NCBI GenBank assembly: GCA_022568135.1
Contig: JADFFQ010000018.1
Coordinates: 1-53,846, forward strand
DNA: 53,846 nt
Direction: 5' to 3'
Source: Planctomycetota bacterium
Lineage (GTDB): Bacteria; Planctomycetota; Phycisphaerae; Phycisphaerales; SM1A02
Shown here: positions 26,801 through 33,073 of the stretch, piece by piece
Layout of the letters: each line of letters starts with the position of its first letter
How positions within the stretch are numbered: the stretch's first letter is position 1
Notes under the pieces: model-generated
Databases searched by the model: none
Told to the model about the DNA's origin: nothing
The model's input: only the letters and a program-made list of their open reading frames with translations
Translations under genes and position numbers: made by a program

Positions 26801-26854
26801 GTCGTCCGTTTGTTGGTTCGGCATCGGTCTATCCCAAAAGAGTGATCGCTTCAT
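23810..26854 (-). CDS. LptC/LptA-like (OstA-type) LPS export protein, 1014 aa
   Basis: The protein has one N-terminal membrane segment (about residues 32-51, LMLIGSGVLLAGLLLVVVIN) and then long stretches of beta-jellyroll-like repeats of the OstA/LptA kind (LTLSGDSALAYLPHR, ATFAGNVRVDSEEGSIACDE, IDFRGNVQAMSKSGPLQVN, EVTIDRPSASHLDTELDLGG). LptC anchors and LptA bridges LPS transport across the periplasm. At 1014 aa it is far longer than either single protein, so it looks like a large fused bridge. AAGGA lies 7 nt before the ATG at 26854, giving a 26-bp overlap with kdsC; an ATG at 26824 is possible. The kdsC-lpt order matches the common LPS gene order. Confidence 0.72.
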   Translation of the reverse strand: MKRSLFWDRPMPNQQTDDTQSPPPVRSGSGKRLMLIGSGVLLAGLLLVVVINIDTGSPKPSDADDFNEAIDLVPGRLTAQDQRSPVLDPRDDSQPPVLAAGGWIQVADDEGNLAQQYRCDRLDPNPPGKPSGWVKMDRPRAEFYLSQNRVLTLSGDSALAYLPHRVLESGTITGDVTIRLFEPPPGQTVNVLADEPSLVVYTDEARFDDFIGEIRCDGNFRIETPSAEFLGRGLTLLINDQGEQAKVTTKVKQVQYIRLASIEQTPRDAEAIASRTDGSSESVAGGDHRAGAQAEAPAASVTQIPARTQTPADDTTQFYRLTLHDNVRIQQGDEGRGQTITGETLAIIFTLQSEGLAKAQTSSRSSHHRPRNAALHSNGPSQGMPLADSLIALTLASYEPQPDSAHHAGGTVAPPPRDDDIYITCSGGLTIIPVTDPSDRLDSARDARLEVTGRPVHLVDADTEAEAYCDHLVYSSLKKRAELIGSSSFPLSIHASQFEASSDRLSLTQIDGPGNLRQATFAGNVRVDSEEGSIACDELNIDLKTDDQGKTIPTTMLAIGDVEASDPDQTIWTDRLFVTFHQRQPTPNQPADESGHREPNGGNVQVESLIANGNVQIVVAGGGRAFADNLIADAVTETAELTGSNVMVVYDKMLLDRGTRVILRRQTETAHWDGPGQAQFFASPIEEPGDGRIQRPHPHEDAQVRTTWDTSMDYDNTFDDGAGAIDFRGNVQAMSKSGPLQVNTIEAEALTLQFTMTQVARRSADDRPGSNRGRGDARSAGIDSAGDRQRTISRLIARGDAKFENRSWINEDHSDLPRVFYVAGQHIEYDDQTGEALIPGAGELLIRDLRGVDDAEDSTPFGRKGTTSFRFKQQLHMSRAVGSLYHVEMIEQVEMRHLSSDGKTATLTCERLEVTIDRPSASHLDTELDLGGPAEVQRLRAEGDVFLRTPTRDVDCGVFEYDVATGVAELIARPGQLVTIHTRGTAMPWRLQRAIWDIHKDTLTAVQVAGADSD

Positions 26855-27341
26855 CCCAACGATCCTTGGCCTTGAGGAGATATTCCACGGCCTCGCGCAC
26901 CGCGCCGTGCCCGCCGGGAGTGGTCGTCACGTACGCGGCGGCTGCACGCACCTCCGGCGCGGCGTCGGCGACGGCCATAGCATATCCTGCCAGCCGCATG
27001 ATCGGCAGGTCAGGCAGATCGTCGGCCAGGATCGCCGCTTGCGGCGCCGCCAGTCCAAGGTCGGTGAGCAACTTACTGAATGTCGCCTTCTTGTCTCGGC
27101 TGCCTTGGAAGACGTGGACGATGCCCAGCTCTCTGGCTCTGTGCTGCAGGGCCGTGCCTGACCGGCCGGTGATCAACGCCAGCTGATAGCCGAGCCTCAT
27201 CCAAAGCTTGATGGCGGTTCCGTCTCGCACGTGAAAGCGCTTCGTCTCCATCCCGCGGTCGTCGAGGTAGATCCCGCCATCGGTCATCACGCCGTCCACA
27301 TCCAGGCAGAGCAGCTTGACGGCGGCAGCAGCGTTTGACAT
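26829..27341 (-). CDS. kdsC: 3-deoxy-D-manno-octulosonate 8-phosphate phosphatase (HAD family)
   Basis: KdsC removes phosphate from KDO-8-phosphate to give KDO for the LPS core. The 170-aa protein is a cap-less HAD phosphatase: nucleophile motif DVDGVMTDG (Asp14, Asp16), then FHVRDGTAIKLW, motif II ITGRSG, a conserved Lys in SRDKKATF and the acidic motif ADDLPDLPIM. Near its end APEVRAAAAYVTTTPGGHGA matches the KdsC tail. AGGAGGT lies just before the ATG. It overlaps the lpt-like gene downstream by 26 bp; kdsD lies 3.8 kb upstream, separated by inserted genes. Confidence 0.93.
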   Translation of the reverse strand: MSNAAAAVKLLCLDVDGVMTDGGIYLDDRGMETKRFHVRDGTAIKLWMRLGYQLALITGRSGTALQHRARELGIVHVFQGSRDKKATFSKLLTDLGLAAPQAAILADDLPDLPIMRLAGYAMAVADAAPEVRAAAAYVTTTPGGHGAVREAVEYLLKAKDRWDEAITLLG

Positions 27342-27394
27342 TCAGACCTCCTGCTGATCGGCAATTGTGGGCAACCAGTTAACTCGGGGTGGCG

Positions 27395-27961
27395 CTACCG
27401 CTGGACATCGAACATGTCGATCTCGCCGCCGCAGTAGATGTCGAACTCGATCGCCGTGGCCACCGCCCGACGAGCGAGGTCGGCCGAATCGTGATCCTCG
27501 TCGTAGACCTGGTACAAGGCGCCCAGCGCGTAGACGCTCCCGGAGCCGATGGCGTAATACTTGTCGAAGCGGCAGACGCTGGAATCCTGCGAGACCTTGT
27601 AGATCCCGTTGTGGTTGGCCACGAGAAACGACGCGTCAAGATCGCCGAACGGCGTGTCCTTGGTGTGGGCCTGGTCGTTCACGAACGGATATCGCTCGTG
27701 CAATTGCCGCCACAGCTCGATGAAGAACGCAAAGATTTCCTTCTCGTCGCCCAGCGCCGGCATGTCGCGGTCGGTAAGAAGATCATCGAGGATGTTGGCG
27801 TAGACCGACCAGCCGGTGATCGCAAGCAATGCCGAGCCGATCGTGCGAATCTTTGTGGCCTTGGAGTTGTCGGTGGGGACCCGCTCCTGGCCGAAGACGT
27901 TGAGGCTATCCGCCGCCATTACCGTCCGCCCGTCCTTTTTTACCGCCACCACAATTGACAT
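27395..27961 (-). CDS. Ntn-hydrolase family protein (proteasome-beta/HslV-like) with Ser after Met
   Basis: The 188-aa protein resembles proteasome beta/HslV subunits: a start like MSIVVAVKKDGRTVMAADSL, a KIRTIGSALLAITGW strand-helix, IGSGSVYALGAL, and an acidic end EFDIYCGGEID. In HslV the residue after Met is the catalytic Thr; here it is Ser, which could also serve as an N-terminal nucleophile after Met removal. No hslU or other ATPase is nearby. The frame continues upstream for 86 codons of unrelated sequence, so I start at the ATG at 27961. A perfect TATAAT six nt before that ATG suggests a leaderless message. A broken copy of the 5' end lies at 29588-29688. Confidence 0.78.
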   Translation of the reverse strand: MSIVVAVKKDGRTVMAADSLNVFGQERVPTDNSKATKIRTIGSALLAITGWSVYANILDDLLTDRDMPALGDEKEIFAFFIELWRQLHERYPFVNDQAHTKDTPFGDLDASFLVANHNGIYKVSQDSSVCRFDKYYAIGSGSVYALGALYQVYDEDHDSADLARRAVATAIEFDIYCGGEIDMFDVQR

Positions 27962-27967
27962 GGCCCC

Positions 27968-27973
27968 ATTATA
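27968..27973 (-). promoter_or_regulatory. TATAAT -10 box placing +1 at the start codon
   Basis: On the minus strand TATAAT is followed by six bases (GGGGCC) and then the ATG of the Ntn hydrolase. A -10 box normally ends six bases before +1, so transcription should begin at or next to the A of the ATG. No ribosome site would then exist on the message. The same geometry, with TAGAAT, is kept in the broken copy (29695-29700). No clear -35 box is seen. Confidence 0.55.
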
Positions 27974-28118
27974 GCGATTCGTCCCCAGTGCATCGCGGCC
28001 ACCGAATCGTCGGATGACATGCAATCGCGATATGTCGCCCCCCGCCCGCACAATGCCTACGCGCGCCACATTGAGATCGGGTATCCTCGCAGGTCCCGTG
28101 GGTCGCAAAGGCGGCGAT

Positions 28119-28153
28119 GGGATGCGGAATTGGGGAATGGCAAATTGATGCTT
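28119..28153 (-). repeat. degenerate heptamer tract
   Basis: Units GGGATGC, GGAATTG, GGGAATG, GCAAATT and GATGCTT follow in 7-bp register. They encode the first dozen codons of the longest frame of the next gene, which argues that this gene starts later, at 28177. Membership in the heptamer family is weaker than for the other tracts. Confidence 0.4.
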
Positions 28154-28176
28154 GGTCCGGCTTCCGGCGCGACTCG

Positions 28177-29568
28177 ATGGCTGTGAGAGAACAGCGGCAA
28201 CGGCTTGTACCATCGCCACGTCGCCTCTTCGCGCCGGTGGACATCGCCTCCCTCGTTTTCTTCCGCCTCGTGTTCGCGGCCAGCATTCTGACGGAGATCA
28301 TCAAGCACCTCGGCGGCGGCTGGCTCAAGGCCTACTACATCGATCCACCCGTCCACTTCACATTCTTTGGCTTCGGGTGGGTCCGACCCGTGCCCGACGA
28401 GTGGTTGTACGTCGTCTTTTGGCTGATCGGCGCATTCGCGGTTCTGATGTTCTTCGGCGCGTTCTATCGGATCAGTGCGATCATGGTCTTCGTCGGTTGG
28501 ACCTACACGTTCCTGTTGGACCAGGCGACCTATCGAAATCACTACTACCTGCTCTCGCTGATGGCGCTGTTGATGATCTTTATGCCGGCTCATCGTGCTT
28601 TATCGATCGACGCGTGGCTTCGCCCGAAATTGCGCAGTGATACGGCGCCCGCGTGGTCGCTGTGGCTGTTGCGCGCGCAGCTCGGTGTGGTCTATCTCTT
28701 TGCCGGTGTGGCCAAGGTCAATCCCGACTGGCTGAGCGGAGAACCGATGCGGGCGATTTTCACCGAGCGCCAGCACGGCGCGTCGATCGATCTGCTGTTT
28801 GCCAACCCGTGGGTCGTCTATGCCTTTGTTTGGGCTGGTATGCTCTTGGATCTGCTGGTGGTGCCGGGGCTCCTGTGGCGGCGGACCCGGATCTTCGCGT
28901 TCCTGGCGGCAGGAGGATTCCACCTGACCAACGCGCTGGTCTTGGTCAAAGTTGGCGTCTTCCCGTGGTTTATGCTCCTGGCCACGATGCTGTACTTTCA
29001 TCCGAGCTGGCCACGCCTGGGGGGCCTCTGGAAGTCCCGGAGCAAACTTCCCAAGCCAGCGCGATCGCAGCCGTCCGAAAGTACCCCGCCGGCCCGTCTT
29101 CAGCCTAGCCAAAAGGTCACGCTCGGATTGCTGTCGATCTACATGACGATCCAGATTCTGTTGCCGCTGCGCCAGCATCTTTACCCGGGGATGACGGCTT
29201 GGACGCATCAAGGGCACCGCTGGTCGTGGCGCGTGAAGCTCAACCACAAGGTGCCCGTGAAAATCAGCTTCACGACCATCAATCCGGACACCGGCGTCGC
29301 ATCCGAGATACCGGTGGCAAGAATGCTGCCTCCGTGGCAACGGCGGGTCATAGCCACCAAGCCGGACATGATTCTCCAGTTCGCCCACTACTGTTATGCG
29401 CGACAGAAGGCCGAGGGGTACGACTACGAAATCCGCGCGTACATCACCGTATCGCTCAACGGGCGAGAGCCTCAATTGCTGATCGATCCAAACGTGGATC
29501 TGGCCAAGGTGGAACGTAATCTATGGCCGGCCAAGTGGATTCTGCCGCTGGAGGACTCATCACCGTGA
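28177..29568 (+). CDS. HTTM-domain membrane protein (vitamin K-dependent gamma-carboxylase-like)
   Basis: The 463-aa protein has several membrane segments in its first 290 residues and then a soluble C-terminal part. The HTTM pattern is clear: a first helix RLVFAASILTEIIKHL, a YRNHYYLLSLMALLMIF block, and LGVVYLFAGVAKVNPDWL. The Lys of that last block corresponds to the conserved Lys of gamma-carboxylase relatives. Bacterial members have mostly unknown substrates. The frame opens at 28117, but the first 20 codons coincide with a repeat tract, so I prefer the ATG at 28177. Both sides carry Ntn-hydrolase 5' sequence on the opposite strand, as if the gene sits between duplicated borders. Confidence 0.8.
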   Translation: MAVREQRQRLVPSPRRLFAPVDIASLVFFRLVFAASILTEIIKHLGGGWLKAYYIDPPVHFTFFGFGWVRPVPDEWLYVVFWLIGAFAVLMFFGAFYRISAIMVFVGWTYTFLLDQATYRNHYYLLSLMALLMIFMPAHRALSIDAWLRPKLRSDTAPAWSLWLLRAQLGVVYLFAGVAKVNPDWLSGEPMRAIFTERQHGASIDLLFANPWVVYAFVWAGMLLDLLVVPGLLWRRTRIFAFLAAGGFHLTNALVLVKVGVFPWFMLLATMLYFHPSWPRLGGLWKSRSKLPKPARSQPSESTPPARLQPSQKVTLGLLSIYMTIQILLPLRQHLYPGMTAWTHQGHRWSWRVKLNHKVPVKISFTTINPDTGVASEIPVARMLPPWQRRVIATKPDMILQFAHYCYARQKAEGYDYEIRAYITVSLNGREPQLLIDPNVDLAKVERNLWPAKWILPLEDSSP

Positions 29569-29587
29569 CCCTTTGTGCTGGCTAGAT

Positions 29588-29688
29588 CCTGCGATAGACG
29601 TGCAACAACCAGCCGTGCCAAGCCGCCGAGGCTGTCGGACGCAATGACCGTGCGCCCGTCCCTTTTTTACCGCCATCACAATTGACAT
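29588..29688 (-). pseudogene. broken duplicate of the Ntn-hydrolase gene start
   Basis: The minus strand from 29688 reads MSIVMAVKK and then, after one extra G in the A/G run, DGRTVIASDSL, matching the start of the Ntn hydrolase at 27961 (MSIVVAVKK, DGRTVMAADSL). Resemblance fades soon after. DNA identity extends upstream past the ATG, including the -10 box. It is a 5' fragment with a frameshift, in the same orientation as the intact gene and on the far side of the HTTM gene. Confidence 0.7.
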
Positions 29689-29769
29689 AGCCGCATTCTA
29701 GCGAGTCTATGCCTCGCGTACTTGAACCATTGAGAGGTGGATGGAGTCGGACCACCGCTCCAAGCGTCG

Positions 29770-30507
29770 CTAGGCAATCCCCTTCAGAAACCGCTCCTGA
29801 TCCTTCTTCAAAGGGTCCATATTTGGAGGGATCCATCCGAAGCGCTCCAGGAACCACCTCGTCGCCTCTAACGCGTGTCCCGCACCGCTGGCAACGAGGT
29901 CGTCGCTTCCGACCTCCCATGCGTGGCCCAGATTCTCTTCCGTAGCGATGCAGTCAATATTCCAAAGACGGCCGGGCCGGGCCGCCAGAAGCAAGCCTCG
30001 GCTCTTCCTCAACTCGACCTCGATGGTCACGGTGCCCTCGTATATGCCGTGCTGGGAAAGTCTTGCTGCGAACTCGAAGATTTCTGAGATCGTGCAGTTG
30101 AGGTTCTGTATGTCCACATATCCGTTCACCTTCGACCAATCGAATGTTGTGATGTGATTGAGATTCAGTTTCATCGCATCCTCTAGCTCTTTGCGCCACT
30201 GCGAGTCGATGCACTCGCGAACGGCAGAGAGGTGTAAGAATTGGCCGCTTTGATAGAGCCGCCAATACTCCGCGTGGCCTGCGAAATCAATCCACGACGC
30301 AACCCAGTTGCCACCCTGCTGACGCTGATTTCGGTGAGGGTTCAGATAGGGAAAGTCCCAGCCACCCAGACGCAATCTCGTCTTCTCGATCGTGGCATAG
30401 CAGTCCGCGAGCGACGGTATCAACTCTGGCGTGTAAAGCCCGGGTCGGAGATTGACACGCCAATGCGGATGATCGTGGAAAGGAACTGGGAGGTGCGCTT
30501 CCGTCAC
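29770..30507 (-). CDS. hypothetical protein paired with AlbA_2 protein
   Basis: I do not recognise this 245-aa protein. It is soluble, Trp- and His-rich at the start (FHDHPHWRVNLRPGLY), with a central block GGNWVASWIDFAGHAEYW and a C-terminal part rich in acidic and aromatic residues (ALEATRWFLERFGWIPPN). There is no signal peptide or membrane segment. Its ATG follows directly after the stop of the AlbA_2 gene at 30508, so the two are translated together. With its partner it is an insert between kdsD and kdsC and shows lower GC by eye. An accessory, possibly defence-related, role is conceivable but unsupported by any motif. Confidence 0.7.
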   Translation of the reverse strand: MTEAHLPVPFHDHPHWRVNLRPGLYTPELIPSLADCYATIEKTRLRLGGWDFPYLNPHRNQRQQGGNWVASWIDFAGHAEYWRLYQSGQFLHLSAVRECIDSQWRKELEDAMKLNLNHITTFDWSKVNGYVDIQNLNCTISEIFEFAARLSQHGIYEGTVTIEVELRKSRGLLLAARPGRLWNIDCIATEENLGHAWEVGSDDLVASGAGHALEATRWFLERFGWIPPNMDPLKKDQERFLKGIA

Positions 30508-31152
30508 TCAGAGTCCCGCCAGCTCTCGGTCGAACAAACTACCCGCCGGCACCCGCGGTACTAACCCAACACGACCGGCGACTTCCAGGATTCGCCGTGC
30601 GCGCTTCTCCGCTGCGAGTTCTAGCAGGTCATCCATTTGCGGCGCGTTCATTGCCCTGGTTGTTTGTGCCTTCCCAGGCGGTCGAATGTATAGGCCCCCT
30701 TCAACCAAACCGCGATCCCCGTTCTTCCTGCAAACGATGGGGGTATCAGAGAACTCGTGGACCTGGATGGCGAGGTATTGCACATCACGGTGTGACACAA
30801 GCACGATGTCAATGTCAACGTGTGGAGATGCAAATGCGTTGATCTTGGCGATAATCTTATCGACATCGAATGTCGCAAGTTCCTTGGCGGTGATTCCGGT
30901 TAGCGCCCACGTTTGACCTCTTTCGCTAACTCCAATGACAATAATCCCGCCATCCCGAAGATTCGCCATAGCGAGCGATGTTTTGATGATCCTCCACTGC
31001 AACTCAGACCAGGGTTGTGACTCCTTGAAGTCCACGTCCTCAAGCTCTTGGCAAGTGTCAAGCGCCAGGGTTACGCGCTCGTGTAGCCTCTTGTGTCCCG
31101 GCATGTCAGAAGTGGGAAACGCACCCATAGACGTGCTCCCCCGGTCACTCAC
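30508..31152 (-). CDS. AlbA_2 (Schlafen-type) putative DNA-binding protein
   Basis: The 214-aa protein matches the AlbA_2/Schlafen fold: DVDFKESQPWSELQW, then a helix TSLAMANLRDGGIIVIGV with the conserved AMAN-x-x-(D)GG, and later GGLYIRPPGKAQT. Such proteins bind nucleic acids or act in regulation and defence in various systems. The open frame starts with GTG at 31152, overlapping the end of kdsD by 8 bp; an ATG at 31128 is possible. It runs directly into the unknown gene at 30507 downward. The pair interrupts the kdsD-kdsC order. Confidence 0.82.
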   Translation of the reverse strand: MSDRGSTSMGAFPTSDMPGHKRLHERVTLALDTCQELEDVDFKESQPWSELQWRIIKTSLAMANLRDGGIIVIGVSERGQTWALTGITAKELATFDVDKIIAKINAFASPHVDIDIVLVSHRDVQYLAIQVHEFSDTPIVCRKNGDRGLVEGGLYIRPPGKAQTTRAMNAPQMDDLLELAAEKRARRILEVAGRVGLVPRVPAGSLFDRELAGL

Positions 31153-32152
31153 TGACCACCTTCAGGGCGATGAGGTCCTGGACATCGACCAGGCCCACGG
31201 GTTTGCCGTCGCGGTCGAGGACGGGGATCTCATCGTGGCGGTTCTCGCGCATCAGCCGCACGGCGTCACGAACCAGATCGTCCACAACCAGATGCTCCGG
31301 CCGAGGAGTCATGACCTCGGCGATCCGCCGATCCATGCCGCCGGGATCCCTGAGCATGAGTCGGCGCAGGTCGGCATCGGTAAAGATGCCTGACAGCCGG
31401 CCGTTCTCATCGACGAGCATCATGGCCCCCGGTCGCCGGCCGGTTTGTGATAGCTCGAACGCCGCGCGAACGGTCACGTTGTCCTGCACGACGGGGAGGT
31501 TTCGGCCGACCTTGAACCGCAGCACCTCGACGATTGGCCGGAGTCCCGCCCCGAGCATGCCGCCGGGGTGGCGTCGATGAAAATCATTGGCTCCAAAGTT
31601 CCGCCGGCGGGACAGCGCCAGCGCCAGGGCGTCGCCGAGGGCCAGCAACGCGGTCGTGGAAGCGGTGGGGGCCAGATTCAGCGGGCACGCCTCGGTCAGA
31701 TCACCAAGGCTCAGATGCACGGTCGAGAGCCTCGCCAAAGTAGAGGCGGAGCTGGACGAAATGCCCAATCGCGCCACGCCGTCCGCCTTGAGGATCGCCG
31801 CCAGGTTGACCACCTCATCGGTCTCGCCGCTATAGCTCAGCAGCATCACGACGTCTCCGCTCCGCACGCGACCGAGGTCGCCGTGCATCGCTTCCGCCGG
31901 ATGCAGCACGCTGGAGGGCTGGCCGAGACTGGTGAAGGTGGCGGAAATCTTCGCCCCGATGAGCCCCGATTTGCCCAGACCCGAGACGACGACGTGGCCG
32001 TCACAGCGCTCCAACAGGTCCAGCGCCTCTCGCCAGGAATCGGGCTCACCGGTCATGACCCGATCGGCAATGCGCCGGATGGCATCGGCCTCGGCACGTA
32101 GGGCCTCGGCAATGAACGTGGTTTCGTCAGTTTGCTGATCGGTACGGTTCAT
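31145..32152 (-). CDS. kdsD: arabinose-5-phosphate isomerase
   Basis: KdsD converts ribulose-5-phosphate to arabinose-5-phosphate, the first step towards KDO. The 335-aa protein has the full architecture: a SIS domain (VVSGLGKSGLIGAKI, HPAEAMHGDLGRV, LLSYSGETDEVV, about residues 45-185) and two CBS domains (about 205-330; DNGRLSGIFTDADLRR-like and GKPVGLVDVQDL). The HRRHPGG linker is also typical. It is the first minus-strand gene of the LPS set, with the AlbA_2 gene overlapping its end. kdsC and the lpt-like gene follow 3.8 kb later. Confidence 0.95.
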   Translation of the reverse strand: MNRTDQQTDETTFIAEALRAEADAIRRIADRVMTGEPDSWREALDLLERCDGHVVVSGLGKSGLIGAKISATFTSLGQPSSVLHPAEAMHGDLGRVRSGDVVMLLSYSGETDEVVNLAAILKADGVARLGISSSSASTLARLSTVHLSLGDLTEACPLNLAPTASTTALLALGDALALALSRRRNFGANDFHRRHPGGMLGAGLRPIVEVLRFKVGRNLPVVQDNVTVRAAFELSQTGRRPGAMMLVDENGRLSGIFTDADLRRLMLRDPGGMDRRIAEVMTPRPEHLVVDDLVRDAVRLMRENRHDEIPVLDRDGKPVGLVDVQDLIALKVVSE

Positions 32153-32221
32153 TGGATATAGTGTACTGGAAGGGCTGATCAGACATAGGCACTAGGCTAG
32201 CGAATCCGCACCCATTCTTCC

Positions 32222-32270
32222 CTAACTCCTAACCCCTAACCCCTGACTCCTGACTCCTAACCCCTTCTTC
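32222..32270 (+). repeat. heptamer tract, seven units, before scpA
   Basis: Seven gapless 7-bp units occur: CTAACTC, CTAACCC twice, CTGACTC twice, CTAACCC and CTTCTTC. CTCCC and the ATG of scpA (32276) follow, so the start codon lies in what would be the eighth unit. Consequently scpA has no recognisable ribosome site. Confidence 0.9.
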
Positions 32271-32275
32271 CTCCC

Positions 32276-33073
32276 ATGCCGATTCAAGAGGATTACCAGG
32301 TTAGACTCGATGCCTTTCATGGTCCGCTGGACCTGCTGCTGTACCTTATTCGCCAGGCCGAGGTTGACATCCAGGACGTTTCAATTTCCCAGATCACCGA
32401 TCAGTACTTGCAATTCCTCGACCCGATCGATGACATCGACATCGAGGCGGCGGGGGAGTTTCTGGTCATGGCGGCGACGCTCATGGAGATCAAGTCGCGC
32501 ACGCTCATGCCGCCGGATGAGCGTGGCGAACCGCCCTGCGATGAGGGCCTCGAAGCCCCGGCCGACGAGCCGGCCGATCCCCGATACCAACTTGTGCAGC
32601 AGTTACTTGAGTACCAGAGGTTTCGCCTCGCGTCGGAGGCGCTACAGCAGCGACGCAATGCGTTCATGCAGCAGTATCCGGCCCGGCCGTATCGCGCCGG
32701 ACACCCTGACGCCGCCGCAGAGCCGCGTTTGCTGGAGCTGGACGATGCCCATGTGTTTGATCTGTACGAGGCATACGAGCGGATCATCGCCTCGATCGAC
32801 TTCGACAAGTATGGGGATCATCGGGTCGAACTTGATGACACGCCGGCAGCGATCTATCAGCAAGAGCTGCTCGATCGGCTGAGCGGGACTGAAGAGTGCC
32901 GGCTCACGTTGCAGGAGGCGTTCGTCGGGCGGGACCGTGTGCACCGCATCGGGTTATTCCTCGCCATGCTCGAACTGGTTCGACTTCGGCGGATCACCAT
33001 CATGCAAGAGGATCTGGCCGGCGAGATCATGATCGCGCTGGACATGGAAGAGGTGACACAGGAGGCGGTCTAG
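32276..33073 (+). CDS. scpA: segregation and condensation protein A
   Basis: ScpA is the kleisin that bridges SMC heads in the bacterial condensin. The 265-aa protein has the N-terminal signature (FHGPLDLLLYLIRQAEVDI, ISQITDQYLQFL, AAGEFLVMAATLMEIKSRTL) and a C-terminal winged-helix part (FLAMLELVRLRRITIMQEDL). It is preceded by a repeat tract and no Shine-Dalgarno site. It converges with rluB, overlapping its end by 4 bp. scpB, often adjacent, is absent from the window. Confidence 0.94.
   Translation: MPIQEDYQVRLDAFHGPLDLLLYLIRQAEVDIQDVSISQITDQYLQFLDPIDDIDIEAAGEFLVMAATLMEIKSRTLMPPDERGEPPCDEGLEAPADEPADPRYQLVQQLLEYQRFRLASEALQQRRNAFMQQYPARPYRAGHPDAAAEPRLLELDDAHVFDLYEAYERIIASIDFDKYGDHRVELDDTPAAIYQQELLDRLSGTEECRLTLQEAFVGRDRVHRIGLFLAMLELVRLRRITIMQEDLAGEIMIALDMEEVTQEAV

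Noticed and set aside
28117..28176. Upstream start for the HTTM gene
   Set aside because: The extra 20 codons are largely translation of a repeat tract and resemble no HTTM N-terminus.
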